A DNA stretch of 28,662 nucleotides, taken from the NCBI GenBank assembly GCA_011391115.1, contig JAABRC010000002.1, positions 1 through 28,662 of the forward strand. The letters run 5' to 3'. The notes below the pieces were generated by a model. The model saw nothing but the letters and a program-made list of their open reading frames with translations. It was not told the DNA's origin and made no database searches. A program made the translations under genes and the position numbers. Positions 16,152-24,517 of the stretch are shown piece after piece. The DNA is from Candidatus Egaibacter danicus (GTDB taxonomy: Bacteria > Pseudomonadota > Gammaproteobacteria > Burkholderiales > Burkholderiaceae). Position 1 is the first letter of the stretch, and each line of letters begins with the position of its first letter.

Positions 16152-17450
16152 TCAGCCCGACGCATCCTTCAGACCACACAGCAGACGGGCCAGAGAGACG
16201 GGTTGGATGGGCTGGCGAATACCCTGTTGCAAGCTGGGACTGGGTAGCGGCCAGCCCAATACATCATGGCAAATAGGTGTGCAGATACGCCCTTGGCAGG
16301 CGCCCATACCGCAACGGGTCGCCAGTTTGGCCGTTCGCCAGTCGGGATGTGCACGTAATGTGCCCAACGACACATCCTCACAGCGGCATACGGTTGTGTT
16401 TTCCTGACCGAGCTGCATCAGCTCGGGGCGCAAGTCGAATGTTGAACTTAAAAGAACGGCAAATGCAGCGTGCCTCGCCAATTCCGGCTTCACGGTTTCT
16501 CCAATTGCTGCCAGGCCTGCGGCATGACCTTCGGCACATGCCTTGTCCAGTCCGCCAATGCCGGTGGCCTCACCGGCGGCAAACACCCCGGCGACACTGG
16601 TCTGCTGCTGTCGATCGATTTTTACCGCGGGCAAGCCATGGATCGTGTCAACTTCGCATCCCAGCGCATAGGCTAACTCCAGGTTGGCTTGTAGACCGAA
16701 ACCGCAAGCCAGCCAGTCGCATCCGATAGTTTTTTGAACGCCATCAAGTGAGACGCGCAAGGAGTGAAGTTTCCCTTCGCCTTCGGCAGCTACAACGTGA
16801 CTGTTCCAGTGATAAGGCACGCCGACCAGTTGTGCCCGCAGCATGGCGGCCTTTGCCAGCTTGCCGGGCAACTGGATCAGGCGCTTCGCGAAATGCGACA
16901 TGGCCCGTGCTGGCGCCTGTTCGACGACCATCAGCACATTGGCTCCCGCAGACCGAAGGGTTGCAGCACTGGCCAGCAGCAATGGGCCACTTCCTGCAAC
17001 GATTACCCGTTTGCCATGCACTGGCACACCGCCTTTGACAAGTGCCTGCGCTGCACCGACCCCAGTGACGCCCGGTAGCGTCCAGCCGGGGAATGGCAGA
17101 AAGCGCTCGCGAGCACCGGTTGCCAGAATCAATTTGTCCCATGCCAGGGTAACGGGCACGTTGCTGGCATCGGATGCGTCAAGCATCAAAACGCCCGGCG
17201 CACGAATGCCCACTACACGACAGCCCGAATAGATCGTGACACCTGATCGGATGAACGCTTTCTGTGCGGCCATGGACCGAGATGGCGGTGGATGCCCGGG
17301 CCCGCTTCGCCAGACTTGCCCACCCGGAGTCGGGTTGTCATCCAGCACGGTTACCGCTATGCCGGGCTTCGCAGCAGCCTTCGCCGCCGCCAGACCTGCC
17401 GGGCCTGCACCGACCACAACGACTCGCAATACAGTGTCAGCCTTGGTCAT
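16152..17450 (-). CDS. FAD/NAD(P)-binding subunit with BFD-like [2Fe-2S] domain, D-hydroxyproline dehydrogenase type
   Basis: A 432-aa flavoprotein. The N-terminal Rossmann loop is VVVGAGPAGLAAAKAA (about 10-26) with the PGGQVW disulfide-reductase-like segment, a second dinucleotide-binding site is VIVAGSGPLLLASA near 150, and an ATG motif closes the FAD site (LILATGARER). The C-terminus from about residue 355 has CRCEDVS and CGMGACQGRIC, the four-cysteine BFD-like [2Fe-2S] domain seen in HcnB, opine oxidase and D-hydroxyproline dehydrogenase subunits. It overlaps the 2Fe-2S gene upstream by 14 bp. Expected to relay electrons from the catalytic FAD subunit to the respiratory chain. Confidence 0.88.
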   Translation of the reverse strand: MTKADTVLRVVVVGAGPAGLAAAKAAAKPGIAVTVLDDNPTPGGQVWRSGPGHPPPSRSMAAQKAFIRSGVTIYSGCRVVGIRAPGVLMLDASDASNVPVTLAWDKLILATGARERFLPFPGWTLPGVTGVGAAQALVKGGVPVHGKRVIVAGSGPLLLASAATLRSAGANVLMVVEQAPARAMSHFAKRLIQLPGKLAKAAMLRAQLVGVPYHWNSHVVAAEGEGKLHSLRVSLDGVQKTIGCDWLACGFGLQANLELAYALGCEVDTIHGLPAVKIDRQQQTSVAGVFAAGEATGIGGLDKACAEGHAAGLAAIGETVKPELARHAAFAVLLSSTFDLRPELMQLGQENTTVCRCEDVSLGTLRAHPDWRTAKLATRCGMGACQGRICTPICHDVLGWPLPSPSLQQGIRQPIQPVSLARLLCGLKDASG

Positions 17451-17694
17451 CGGTTACCACGTTCATATCTGCGCGCAACAGGGTCTGGCAGGCTCGTTGG
17501 TGAGGCATGCCATCGATGGTGACCCGACATTCAAAGCAGACGCCCATGCCGCACAGGGCGGCGCGCGGGTCGCCCGTGACAGATCGGCGACTCCATGCGA
17601 CCTGATTCGCGGCCTGCGCGGCAACGACGGTAACGCCAGCAGGCGCACTGCAGCGCTGGTGGTTCAACAGGAAGGAGACGGTGCTTGTGCTCAT
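17437..17694 (-). CDS. (2Fe-2S)-binding small subunit, D-hydroxyproline dehydrogenase type
   Basis: An 85-aa ferredoxin-fold protein starting [11 protein letters not shown]. The cluster-binding cysteines are in ALCGMGVCFECRVTIDG (C-x4-C-x2-C) with a fourth in QRACQT, the pattern of HcnA/SoxX-like small subunits. ATG 17694 is chosen because it overlaps the stop of the FAD oxidase gene (ATGA, 17694-17691), although the reading frame stays open further upstream. It sits between the two flavoprotein genes with overlaps on both sides, showing tight translational coupling of a three-subunit complex. Function is assigned from that arrangement and the family. Confidence 0.88.
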   Translation of the reverse strand: MSTSTVSFLLNHQRCSAPAGVTVVAAQAANQVAWSRRSVTGDPRAALCGMGVCFECRVTIDGMPHQRACQTLLRADMNVVTDDQG

Positions 17695-18824
17695 GCGGTC
17701 AAGCCGAAACGGCCAGGAGAGAACGGGACGGGGTCCATGGTGCAGGCGCTTCCTGTGATGAGGTGGCACAAGATTTCGGCTGAAGAGAGGGCGGTTGTTA
17801 CACCCAGGCCCTCGTGGCCGGTGGCAAGCCACACATTGCACGCCGTGGCGCCCGTCGTGTACAAAGCGCCCAACGCTGGCAAATTGTCCGGCAGCGCAGG
17901 CCGGAACCCGGTCCAGGTGCGCAATATTTGTAGTGCGCCCAAACCGGGCAGGTAGTCCAGAGCCCGCTCCAGCATTCGGGCGAGCACCGGCGGATCGACA
18001 TCAGCGTGTTCAGCATCAAATTGGCGTGATGAGCCAATGAGTACTTGCCCAGAGGGACGTGGCTGCACGTTGAATGCAACAGACTCCATGCCACTGCCAT
18101 GTGCCGATTGCAGGTAGCCCAGTTCCACCAGCTGATGACGAACGAAGCCCGGGTAACGCTCGGTAATCGCCAGATGCCCTTTGCGCGGGCGAAGCGGCAG
18201 ACCGGGGACCAGCGCGGCGCTGCCCATGCCCGCCGCTATCACGATGTGCCGGGCCGCCACCGTTTGGCCATTATGCAGAATGACGCCGGATGCACCCCAT
18301 CCAGTCGCGGCAGCCTGATTGATCACTATGGCACCGAGCAGGCTGGCTTCTTGCAACAGCCAGTGCGTGGCTACGGGAGCATAAACAATGGCGTCGCCAG
18401 ACACCCTCAATGCACCGACCATGTCGCTACGCAGGTTCGGCTCCAGCTGCGCAAGTTCCGAATCCGAAACAACATGACTGTCCAAGCCTAGCGATTTATA
18501 GAGCGCATGCTTGCGGCTCACTGCTTCCATTTCCTCTTCAGTGCGGGCCAGCCACAAGGTGCCGCAGGTATCGTATTGCGCGCTGGCCGGCAACTGGTGC
18601 ATGAGAGTGCGCCAAAGCTCCACTCCGCGCTTAGAAAGCATCAGCTCGACCGGGTTGTCGTCCAGCACCACCAGATGGCCCATACCCTGAGCGGTAGCGC
18701 CTCCACCTGGTGTTGCAGCTTCCATAACCATTACCGAGCAACCCTGTTGACTCAGCGCTCGCGCCAGCGCCGCGCCGACTATCCCGGCGCCGATGATGGC
18801 GACGTCAACTGCAGATGAGGTCAA
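17691..18824 (-). CDS. lhpB: FAD-dependent D-amino-acid oxidase-like catalytic subunit, D-hydroxyproline dehydrogenase type
   Basis: A 377-aa DAO-family flavoprotein with the Rossmann loop [19 protein letters not shown] at 6-24 and the C-terminal [17 protein letters not shown] motif. Within a hydroxyproline cluster it should oxidise cis-4-hydroxy-D-proline to 1-pyrroline-4-hydroxy-2-carboxylate, together with the 2Fe-2S and FAD/NAD subunits downstream. The only start compatible with the Rossmann fold is a TTG at 18824-18822, which overlaps the epimerase stop as TTGA; no ATG lies nearby. The stop overlaps the next start by four bases. The gene name is given by context and family; glycine or sarcosine oxidase activity is less likely. 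Confidence 0.84.
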   Translation of the reverse strand: MTSSAVDVAIIGAGIVGAALARALSQQGCSVMVMEAATPGGGATAQGMGHLVVLDDNPVELMLSKRGVELWRTLMHQLPASAQYDTCGTLWLARTEEEMEAVSRKHALYKSLGLDSHVVSDSELAQLEPNLRSDMVGALRVSGDAIVYAPVATHWLLQEASLLGAIVINQAAATGWGASGVILHNGQTVAARHIVIAAGMGSAALVPGLPLRPRKGHLAITERYPGFVRHQLVELGYLQSAHGSGMESVAFNVQPRPSGQVLIGSSRQFDAEHADVDPPVLARMLERALDYLPGLGALQILRTWTGFRPALPDNLPALGALYTTGATACNVWLATGHEGLGVTTALSSAEILCHLITGSACTMDPVPFSPGRFGLTA

Positions 18825-19795
18825 ACCGGGATTCCCCAGGCGAACGGGTCACCTGCGCTGAACACAACGTCGGCTACCGCGTTGACGTAAGCGCTGCCTG
18901 CTATGCGCGGATAGAGTTGGCCGTCAAGCCATTCCAGTGACCCTTCAAACACACTGCCCACCACACTCTCCTGCTGCCACACATCGCCGGGTGCGAGTTT
19001 GCCATCGGCATACAGGCAGGCCAGTTTGGCGCTGGTGCCGGTTCCGCAGGGCGAACGGTCATATGCCAGCCCCGGGCACAGAACGAAGTTGCGCCCGTTG
19101 ATGCCAGACGTCGCTGATTAGCTGCAAAGCTCGACGTGATCAATTTCGGCGCCGTCCGCCCCGGTAATGCCCGCACCTTGAAGGGCATGGCGGATGCGGG
19201 TTCCCAATGACGTCAGCTCTCCTACCTGTCTCAGCGACAGATCCAGACCGTGATCATCCACCAGGAAGAACCAGTTGCCACCCCACGCCACATCGCCATG
19301 TACGATGCCATGACCAGGTACGTTGAGCGCCACCTGACGGTGCAAGCGGTAGCTGGCAACATTGCGCAGGCTCACCTGGTTGGCACCTTGCAGCGTGGCT
19401 TCGACCACACCCACGGGTGTGTCAATTCGGTGAATGCCGGGTTGGACCCGACCCATCCAAGCCAGTGTGGCCAGCAAGCCAATCGTGCCATGTCCGCACA
19501 TGCCGAGCACGCCTACATTGTTGAAAAAAATGACGCCCGCTGCGCAGCCTGGTTCATGGGGCTCGCACAGCAGCGCGCCCACGACTGCGTCGGACCCCCG
19601 TGGCTCATTGCACAGGGCGCTCCGGACATGATCGAATTGCTTGTGGAATACCTCGCGCCGCTCTGCCAGCGTACCGCTGCCAAGATCGGGGCCTCCTTGA
19701 ACTATCAACCGGGTTGGTTCCCCGCCTGTATGGGAGTCAATGACCCGCATGGTGGGGAACTCGCGGGAACTGGTGGTGGCTAAACTGTGCGGCAT
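18821..19795 (-). pseudogene. lhpA: 4-hydroxyproline epimerase (proline racemase family) interrupted by an in-frame TAA
   Basis: The frame opens at ATG 19795, preceded by AAGG, and encodes a proline racemase-family protein that converts trans-4-hydroxy-L-proline to cis-4-hydroxy-D-proline. [11 protein letters not shown] (20-30) and the first catalytic cysteine C100 (MCGHG) are present. A TAA at 19118-19120 ends the protein at residue 225. The same frame then continues cleanly with [22 protein letters not shown] (second catalytic cysteine at position 250) and DPFAWGIPV to TGA at 18821-18823. No frameshift is needed: it is a single nonsense codon in the loop before the second half. The truncated product lacks the second active-site cysteine and should be inactive, unless the stop is a sequencing error or is read through. 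Confidence 0.85.
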
Positions 19796-19816
19796 GGCAA
19801 ACCTTTGCAATTGGCA

Positions 19817-19828
19817 TGACTGTAGTCA
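19817..19828. promoter_or_regulatory. Possible operator between epimerase and AraC-type regulator
   Basis: TGACTGTAGTCA has 5-bp inverted arms around a GT centre, in the 63-bp gap between the divergent epimerase and PAS-AraC genes. It may be a binding site for a regulator of the hydroxyproline cluster. The dyad is short, so this is weak. Confidence 0.3.
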
Positions 19829-19858
19829 CGCGCTGTTTCCGGGTCTAGGTGGAAATCC

Positions 19859-20668
19859 ATGCCTGGACGCTGGAATCAAACCAAAAAGCAACCCGGGCAG
19901 CAAACGAAGGTTCAACTCGTGACGCCGCAACTGACCCAATGGCGGGAAACATTCCTTGCTGGCGTTGCTACACCGCTTTTTTTTGAAGCCATCTTTGATC
20001 ACATGCCAGACGTCGTGTTTTCGGTGAAGGACCGGGACGGGCGTTATGTCAGCATCAGTCAAGCCTGTGCTGACCGATGCGGTTTGCAACACAAGACAGA
20101 TGCCATCGGCCGAACCGCCCATGACCTTTTTCCGGCTCATATGGCCAAACGGTACGAATTGCAGGATGAAGCGCTGTTTCGCAGCGGCCGCCCGGTGCTC
20201 GACAACCTGGATCTCACTCTGTTCAATGACCGGCAACCCGGCTGGTGCCTCACCCACAAAACGCCCATTCTCAATGCAGCTGGCGAGGTCATTGGACTGG
20301 CCTGTCTGTCCAAAGACTTACAGGAGCCCAGCCGCACCGGTGGCGTGGATGGTCGTCTGGCGCAAGCGGTTGATCTGATTCAGGCCAACTATGCGCAGGT
20401 ATTGCGTGTGGAGGAAGTGGCGGCCGTGGCGGGTGTGTCAGAAGCCCAGCTGGACCGCCGCATGAAGAGAATATTCCAGCTCTCCACAGGGCAGTTCATC
20501 ATGAAGACCCGCATTGATGCGGCGGCCCAGCGGCTGACGTCAGGCGCCGAGGCCATCACAGATATCGCCATTTCGTGCGGGTTCTTTGACCAAAGTGCGC
20601 TGACGCGTCACTTTCGCCAGCTTACGGGGCTCACGCCAGGGCAGTACCGAAAGCTGGCAGCGCGTTAG
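19859..20668 (+). CDS. AraC family transcriptional regulator with N-terminal PAS domain
   Basis: A 269-aa regulator. Residues about 40-155 form a PAS domain (FFEAIFDHMPDVVFSVKDRDGRYVSISQACADRCG ... THKTPILNAAGEVIGLACLSKDL shown in two parts), and about 170-268 the AraC/XylS double HTH (LRVEEVAAVAGVSEAQLDRRM, AITDIAISCGFFDQSALTRH and the terminal FRQLTGLTPGQYRK). ATG 19859 is preceded by AGGTGG. It diverges from the epimerase and therefore probably activates the hydroxyproline catabolic genes, the PAS domain sensing hydroxyproline or an intermediate. That role is inferred from position; the effector is unknown. Confidence 0.87.
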   Translation: MPGRWNQTKKQPGQQTKVQLVTPQLTQWRETFLAGVATPLFFEAIFDHMPDVVFSVKDRDGRYVSISQACADRCGLQHKTDAIGRTAHDLFPAHMAKRYELQDEALFRSGRPVLDNLDLTLFNDRQPGWCLTHKTPILNAAGEVIGLACLSKDLQEPSRTGGVDGRLAQAVDLIQANYAQVLRVEEVAAVAGVSEAQLDRRMKRIFQLSTGQFIMKTRIDAAAQRLTSGAEAITDIAISCGFFDQSALTRHFRQLTGLTPGQYRKLAAR

Positions 20669-20694
20669 GCTACCAGATGGAAGGCAGGAATCCC

Positions 20695-21672
20695 TCACGC
20701 TGGAAACGCGCGAGCAGCAGCTTCACTCACGATCTTGCGTAGCCAGATATGAGCGCTGTTGTGCTCTTCGCGCAAATGCCACAGCGCGTTGACCAGAATG
20801 GGCGGCACGGTAAACGGTAATTCGCGTACAGCCAGTTCGTCCGGGATGCCGCTGATGGCGACAAAGTGGTGTGGCATGACCGACAGCAGATCCGATTTCG
20901 CCACTACGCGGCCTGCCGTGAAAAACTGGTTGACCGTCAGCACCACGCGGCGTTCGCGTCCCAGCGTGGCCAGTGCTTCGTCAATAAAACCGAACGGACG
21001 ACCTGAAAAGCTGACCAGCAGATGCCTGGCCGCACAAAAGCGGTTGAGTGTGAAGGGTCCAGTTGCTAACGGGTGGTCACGTCGCATCACGCTGACGTAT
21101 TTGCCTTCGTACAGTCTCTGATGTGCAAAAGCAACAGCTTTGCCAACCTGGGCGCGGGCGGTCAGGTCTGCCAGGGCGGCTGGAAAGTACCCGACAGCCA
21201 GGTCAGCCGCTTCATCATCAAGCAGCCGCCGGGGGTCCCGGGTGGCGAGGGGAACCACTCGAAGCGACACGCCGGGGGCGGTGGTTTCCAGTGTTTCAAT
21301 CAGGCCGGGCATCAGCTCCGCTGCGGTGGCATCGGCCATGGCCAGTGAAAACGCGGTGTTGGCTTCCTGCGGCATAAATGTGCTGGGTACCAGCGACTCC
21401 TGTAGCTGGCGCAACGCCTCCCGCACAGCAGGCCAGAGGGTTAACGCACGCGGTGTGGGCTCCATGCCCTGCCCGCCACGGCGCACCAGTTCATCGCCCA
21501 GCGTTTCCCGAAGCCGGCGCAAGGCATTGCTGACAGCAGGCTGCGTGAGCGACAGGTTTCGCGCCGCTCGGGTGAGGTTTCGCTCGGCCATGACTTCGTC
21601 GAAAACGCGCAACAGATTCAGGTCCAGCGTACGGAAGTTGGGGGTAAGCGAAGGGGTTTGCTGCGACATCAT
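20695..21672 (-). CDS. LysR family transcriptional regulator
   Basis: About 325 aa. The N-terminal winged HTH (LDLNLLRVFDEVMAERNLTRAARNLSLTQPAVSNALRRLR, spanning roughly residues 17-55) is complete, and a LysR substrate-binding domain follows from about residue 95 (FSLAMADATAAELMPGLIETL). The DLNLLRVFDEVM opening is that of the NodD/PnbR/LeuO-like LysR branch. Start could be ATG 21672 or 21669; the longer GTG at 21678 is less likely. It diverges from the repeat-containing membrane protein and a strong 22-bp dyad lies between them. Inducer unknown; regulation of the divergent gene is the natural guess. Confidence 0.9.
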   Translation of the reverse strand: MMSQQTPSLTPNFRTLDLNLLRVFDEVMAERNLTRAARNLSLTQPAVSNALRRLRETLGDELVRRGGQGMEPTPRALTLWPAVREALRQLQESLVPSTFMPQEANTAFSLAMADATAAELMPGLIETLETTAPGVSLRVVPLATRDPRRLLDDEAADLAVGYFPAALADLTARAQVGKAVAFAHQRLYEGKYVSVMRRDHPLATGPFTLNRFCAARHLLVSFSGRPFGFIDEALATLGRERRVVLTVNQFFTAGRVVAKSDLLSVMPHHFVAISGIPDELAVRELPFTVPPILVNALWHLREEHNSAHIWLRKIVSEAAARAFPA

Positions 21673-21694
21673 TATCACCGTTGTGAATAGTAAG

Positions 21695-21739
21695 TATCAT
21701 GATAATAAAGTTGAACTATATTAGTACAAACCCTAATAT
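21695..21739. promoter_or_regulatory. LysR-type binding dyads in divergent intergenic region
   Basis: Two dyads are present. TATCATGATA (21695-21704) is a perfect 10-bp palindrome. Further on, ATATTAG (21718-21724) and CTAATAT (21733-21739) are perfect 7-bp inverted arms separated by 8 bp, a spacing that fits a LysR box with its T-N11-A core. The gene pair LysR/membrane protein diverges around them. A further stem GCGGGG (21748-21753) / CCCCGC (21763-21768) lies in the plus-strand leader. Confidence 0.6.
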
Positions 21740-21790
21740 CTGGGTGTGCGGGGGCTTTGTGACCCCGCTCTAATGAAAGGGAAACCCATC

Positions 21791-22513
21791 ATGACCAGCT
21801 TTGTCCATACCGAATTTCCTCAGTCTCACGGTGGCGTCGAGCGCGCCGAGTCGGCATTCCAGTACTTCTCCGGGCTGCGCCGCAGCCTGAATGGTTCCCG
21901 GGGTTTGGCTACTTTGCTGTTGGCCGGCGGTGTCGCTGCGTTTGTGTCGGTGGCCGATCAGATGATTGACACTTGGGCGGACGGGCATTTGCTGACTGCC
22001 TGGGTTGTCTTGTGGGCTGTTGCTTTTGCGGGGCTGGCACTGTTTGCCGATGCCGCCCGTACGTTTGCCGCACGAATTACTGCGGGTGCCCAGCAATGGA
22101 CCAAACGGTTGGCACAGGAGCGGGCCGATGCCCATTTGCTCAATACCGCACGGCAAGACCCTCGCGTGATGGCAGATATCCAGGCCGCACTGAGTCGCGC
22201 TGAAGTGCAACAGGAACTTGTTGCCGCTCCGGCCGTGAAGCCCGTGCTGACCCAAAAAGAAGCCTTGAAGGCCCGTGCCGAGTCTGATCGCCTGATGTGG
22301 AATGCCGCGCTGAGCGACCCACGCCTGATGGAAGACCTGCAGGAAGCCATGCGCCGTGCTGAAACCGCCGCACTGGCTATTCAGGACCCGGTTGCCCAGG
22401 AAGCCGCACTGGCTGAAATTCGCACCACGGCCATGCTTTACCCGGCCGTGAAGCGGGTGGTGAAACGCTCGTTTCTGGTGGGCATTCCTGCCAACCTGAG
22501 GCAAATTGCCTGA
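21791..22513 (+). CDS. Unrecognised two-TM protein with internal repeat
   Basis: A 240-aa protein I do not recognise. Residues 1-36 are hydrophilic, two hydrophobic segments follow (about 38-54 and 66-86), and the rest is charged, Ala-rich and probably helical. The tail holds two copies of a unit: residues 112-138 (NTARQDPRVMADIQAALSRA core) and 165-191 (NAALSDPRLMEDLQEAMRRA core), 13 of 27 positions identical with a fixed offset of 53. Each has a DPRxM-xDxQ-A-RAE pattern. ATG 21791 is preceded by AAGGG at nine bases; an in-frame ATG at 21773 is possible. It diverges from a LysR regulator and is closed by a strong terminator. No function is assigned. Confidence 0.85.
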   Translation: MTSFVHTEFPQSHGGVERAESAFQYFSGLRRSLNGSRGLATLLLAGGVAAFVSVADQMIDTWADGHLLTAWVVLWAVAFAGLALFADAARTFAARITAGAQQWTKRLAQERADAHLLNTARQDPRVMADIQAALSRAEVQQELVAAPAVKPVLTQKEALKARAESDRLMWNAALSDPRLMEDLQEAMRRAETAALAIQDPVAQEAALAEIRTTAMLYPAVKRVVKRSFLVGIPANLRQIA

Positions 22514-22547
22514 TCGTTCCCTGCAACCCTTGGGTTGCCGCGAAATT

Positions 22548-22578
22548 AAAAAAGCCACCTTCGGGTGGCTTTTTTTTT
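22548..22578. terminator. Bidirectional rho-independent terminator
   Basis: GCCACC (22554-22559), a TTCG loop and GGTGGC (22564-22569) form a 6-bp GC-rich stem with a stable UUCG tetraloop, followed by nine T. Six A precede the stem, so the minus strand also has a T tract. It closes the membrane-protein gene on the plus strand and pckG (stop at 22616) on the minus strand. Confidence 0.93.
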
Positions 22579-22615
22579 CCGGACCAGACACCCGGAAGGA
22601 CTGAAAGGAGCCCGA

Positions 22616-24517
22616 TCAGGCGGCCAGACGCTTTTCCAGCTGGGCGCGGGTTGCTTCTAGTTCTTGCGGCAAGTTGTGTTGAAGCTGGGTAAATAAAGCA
22701 TTGTGCAGTTCAAGCTCGGCCAGCCAGGCTTCGTTTTCGAAGCTGGTGACGCTGTGAAACTGCTCCGCCGAGAAATTCAGGCCCTCCCAGTGGACCTCAT
22801 CGTAGGCGGGACTCACGCCGAAGGGGTGGTCAACGCCGGGCACGGCATCTTCAATGCGGTCAATCATCCACTTCAGCACACGCATGTTTTCACCATAGCC
22901 AGGCCAGACGAACTTGCCGTCGGCACCCTTGCGGAACCAGTTGGTGGTAAAAATCTTGGGTACGGTCACGTCTGCAGCGGACAGCTTTTCTCCCATCTGC
23001 AGCCAGTGGTTGAAATAGTCGCTCATGTTGTAACCGGCGAACGCAATCATCGCAAACGGGTCGCGGCGCACCACACCCTGCTGGCCGGCAATGGCGGCGG
23101 TGGTCTCACTGCCCATGGTGGCGGCCATGTAAACGCCTTCTACCCAGTTACGGCCCTGGGTGACCAGTGGTACGGTGGTTGAACGGCGGCCACCAAAGAT
23201 GAAAGCGTCAATCGGGACGCCTTCGGGGTCATCCCACGCGGGGTCCAGCGCCGGATTGTTGGTGGCAGCTACGGTGAAGCGTGAGTTCGGGTGGGCAGCG
23301 GGTTTGAGTTTTCCATTCTCCCCGGTTGCCTTGGCGATGGCTGGTGTCCAGTCCTTGCCCTGCCAGTCGATCAGGTGATCCGGCAAGCTGCCGGTGTCCT
23401 GCTCCAGACCTTCCCACCACACATCACCATCATCGGTGAGGGCGACATTAGTGAAGATGACGTCCTTATTCAGGCTGGCCATGCAGTTCGGGTTGGTCTT
23501 CAGATTGGTACCGGGGGCGACGCCGAAATAGCCTGCTTCCGGATTGATGGCGCGCAGGCGGCCGTCGGCACCCGGTTTGATCCAGGCGATGTCGTCGCCA
23601 ATGGTGGTTACGCTCCAGCCTTCAAAGCCAGCAGGTGGCACCATCATCGAAAAGTTGGTTTTGCCACAGGCGCTGGGGAATGCCGCAGCCACGTGGTATT
23701 TTTTGCCCTGCGGATTGGTCACGCCCAAAATCAGCATGTGCTCGGCCAGCCAGCCGGGATTGCCGGTTGCGCCTTCCGAGGCAGCCCGACCCATGTTGGA
23801 CGCGATGCGCAGCGCAAAACACTTCTTGCCCAGCAACGCGTTGCCGCCGTAGCCTGAGCCATAAGACCAGATCTCACGTGTCTCGGGGTAATGGACGATG
23901 TATTTGGTCTTGTTGCAGGGCCATTTCACGTCGGCCTGACCGGGTTGCAACGGCGCGCCGACGGTGTGCACGCAGGGCACGAATTCCCCATTCACGCCCA
24001 GCACGTCGTACACCGCCTTGCCCATGCGGGTCATGATCTTCATGTTCACGGCGACATAAGCGCTGTCAGACAGCTCGATGCCAATGTGGGCAATCGGGCT
24101 GCCGATCGGGCCCATGGAGAAGGGCACCACGTACATGGTGCGACCCTTCATGCAGCCGTCAAACAGGGGCTGCAGCGTGGCGCGCATTTCGGCGGGCGCC
24201 ATCCAGTTGTTGGTAGGGCCGGCATTTTCCTTTTTTTCACAGCAAATGAAGGTGCGGTCTTCCACGCGTGCCACGTCGCTGGGGTCGGAACAGGCCAGAA
24301 AGGAGTTAGGCCGCTTGGCCGGGTTGAGCTTTTTGAAGGTGCCACTGTCCACCAGTTGCTGGCACAGGCGGTTGTATTCCTCGTCGCTGCCGTCGCACCA
24401 GACGATGCGGTCGGGTTTGGTCAAGGCAGCCATGTCGGCGACCCAGGCGATGAGTCGCGCATTTTTGACATAGCTGGGGGCATTGAGGTTCAGTCCCTGC
24501 ATCACGGGTGAGTTCAT
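22616..24517 (-). CDS. pckG: Phosphoenolpyruvate carboxykinase (GTP)
   Basis: A 633-aa enzyme that converts oxaloacetate and GTP to phosphoenolpyruvate, the entry to gluconeogenesis when growing on acids such as those handled by the neighbouring operons. Diagnostic motifs: [19 protein letters not shown] at 134-152, the P-loop [10 protein letters not shown] at 279-288 with the hyper-reactive cysteine of GTP-type enzymes, TIGDDIAWI after it, and [14 protein letters not shown] in the second half. ATG 24517 is chosen over an upstream in-frame ATG (24580) because GGAG sits seven bases before it and the extra 21 residues match nothing. Monocistronic, with a bidirectional terminator downstream. Confidence 0.97.
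   Translation of the reverse strand: MNSPVMQGLNLNAPSYVKNARLIAWVADMAALTKPDRIVWCDGSDEEYNRLCQQLVDSGTFKKLNPAKRPNSFLACSDPSDVARVEDRTFICCEKKENAGPTNNWMAPAEMRATLQPLFDGCMKGRTMYVVPFSMGPIGSPIAHIGIELSDSAYVAVNMKIMTRMGKAVYDVLGVNGEFVPCVHTVGAPLQPGQADVKWPCNKTKYIVHYPETREIWSYGSGYGGNALLGKKCFALRIASNMGRAASEGATGNPGWLAEHMLILGVTNPQGKKYHVAAAFPSACGKTNFSMMVPPAGFEGWSVTTIGDDIAWIKPGADGRLRAINPEAGYFGVAPGTNLKTNPNCMASLNKDVIFTNVALTDDGDVWWEGLEQDTGSLPDHLIDWQGKDWTPAIAKATGENGKLKPAAHPNSRFTVAATNNPALDPAWDDPEGVPIDAFIFGGRRSTTVPLVTQGRNWVEGVYMAATMGSETTAAIAGQQGVVRRDPFAMIAFAGYNMSDYFNHWLQMGEKLSAADVTVPKIFTTNWFRKGADGKFVWPGYGENMRVLKWMIDRIEDAVPGVDHPFGVSPAYDEVHWEGLNFSAEQFHSVTSFENEAWLAELELHNALFTQLQHNLPQELEATRAQLEKRLAA

Noticed and set aside
19050..19130. 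Frameshift as the cause of the broken epimerase
   Set aside because: Translation by hand shows that the frame before and after the TAA is the same, so it is a nonsense codon. Selenocysteine is also excluded because the codon is TAA, not TGA.
21748..21768. GC-rich stem as a rho-independent terminator or attenuator
   Set aside because: There is no T tract after the stem and it lies just before the ribosome binding site of the plus-strand gene; at most a leader hairpin.
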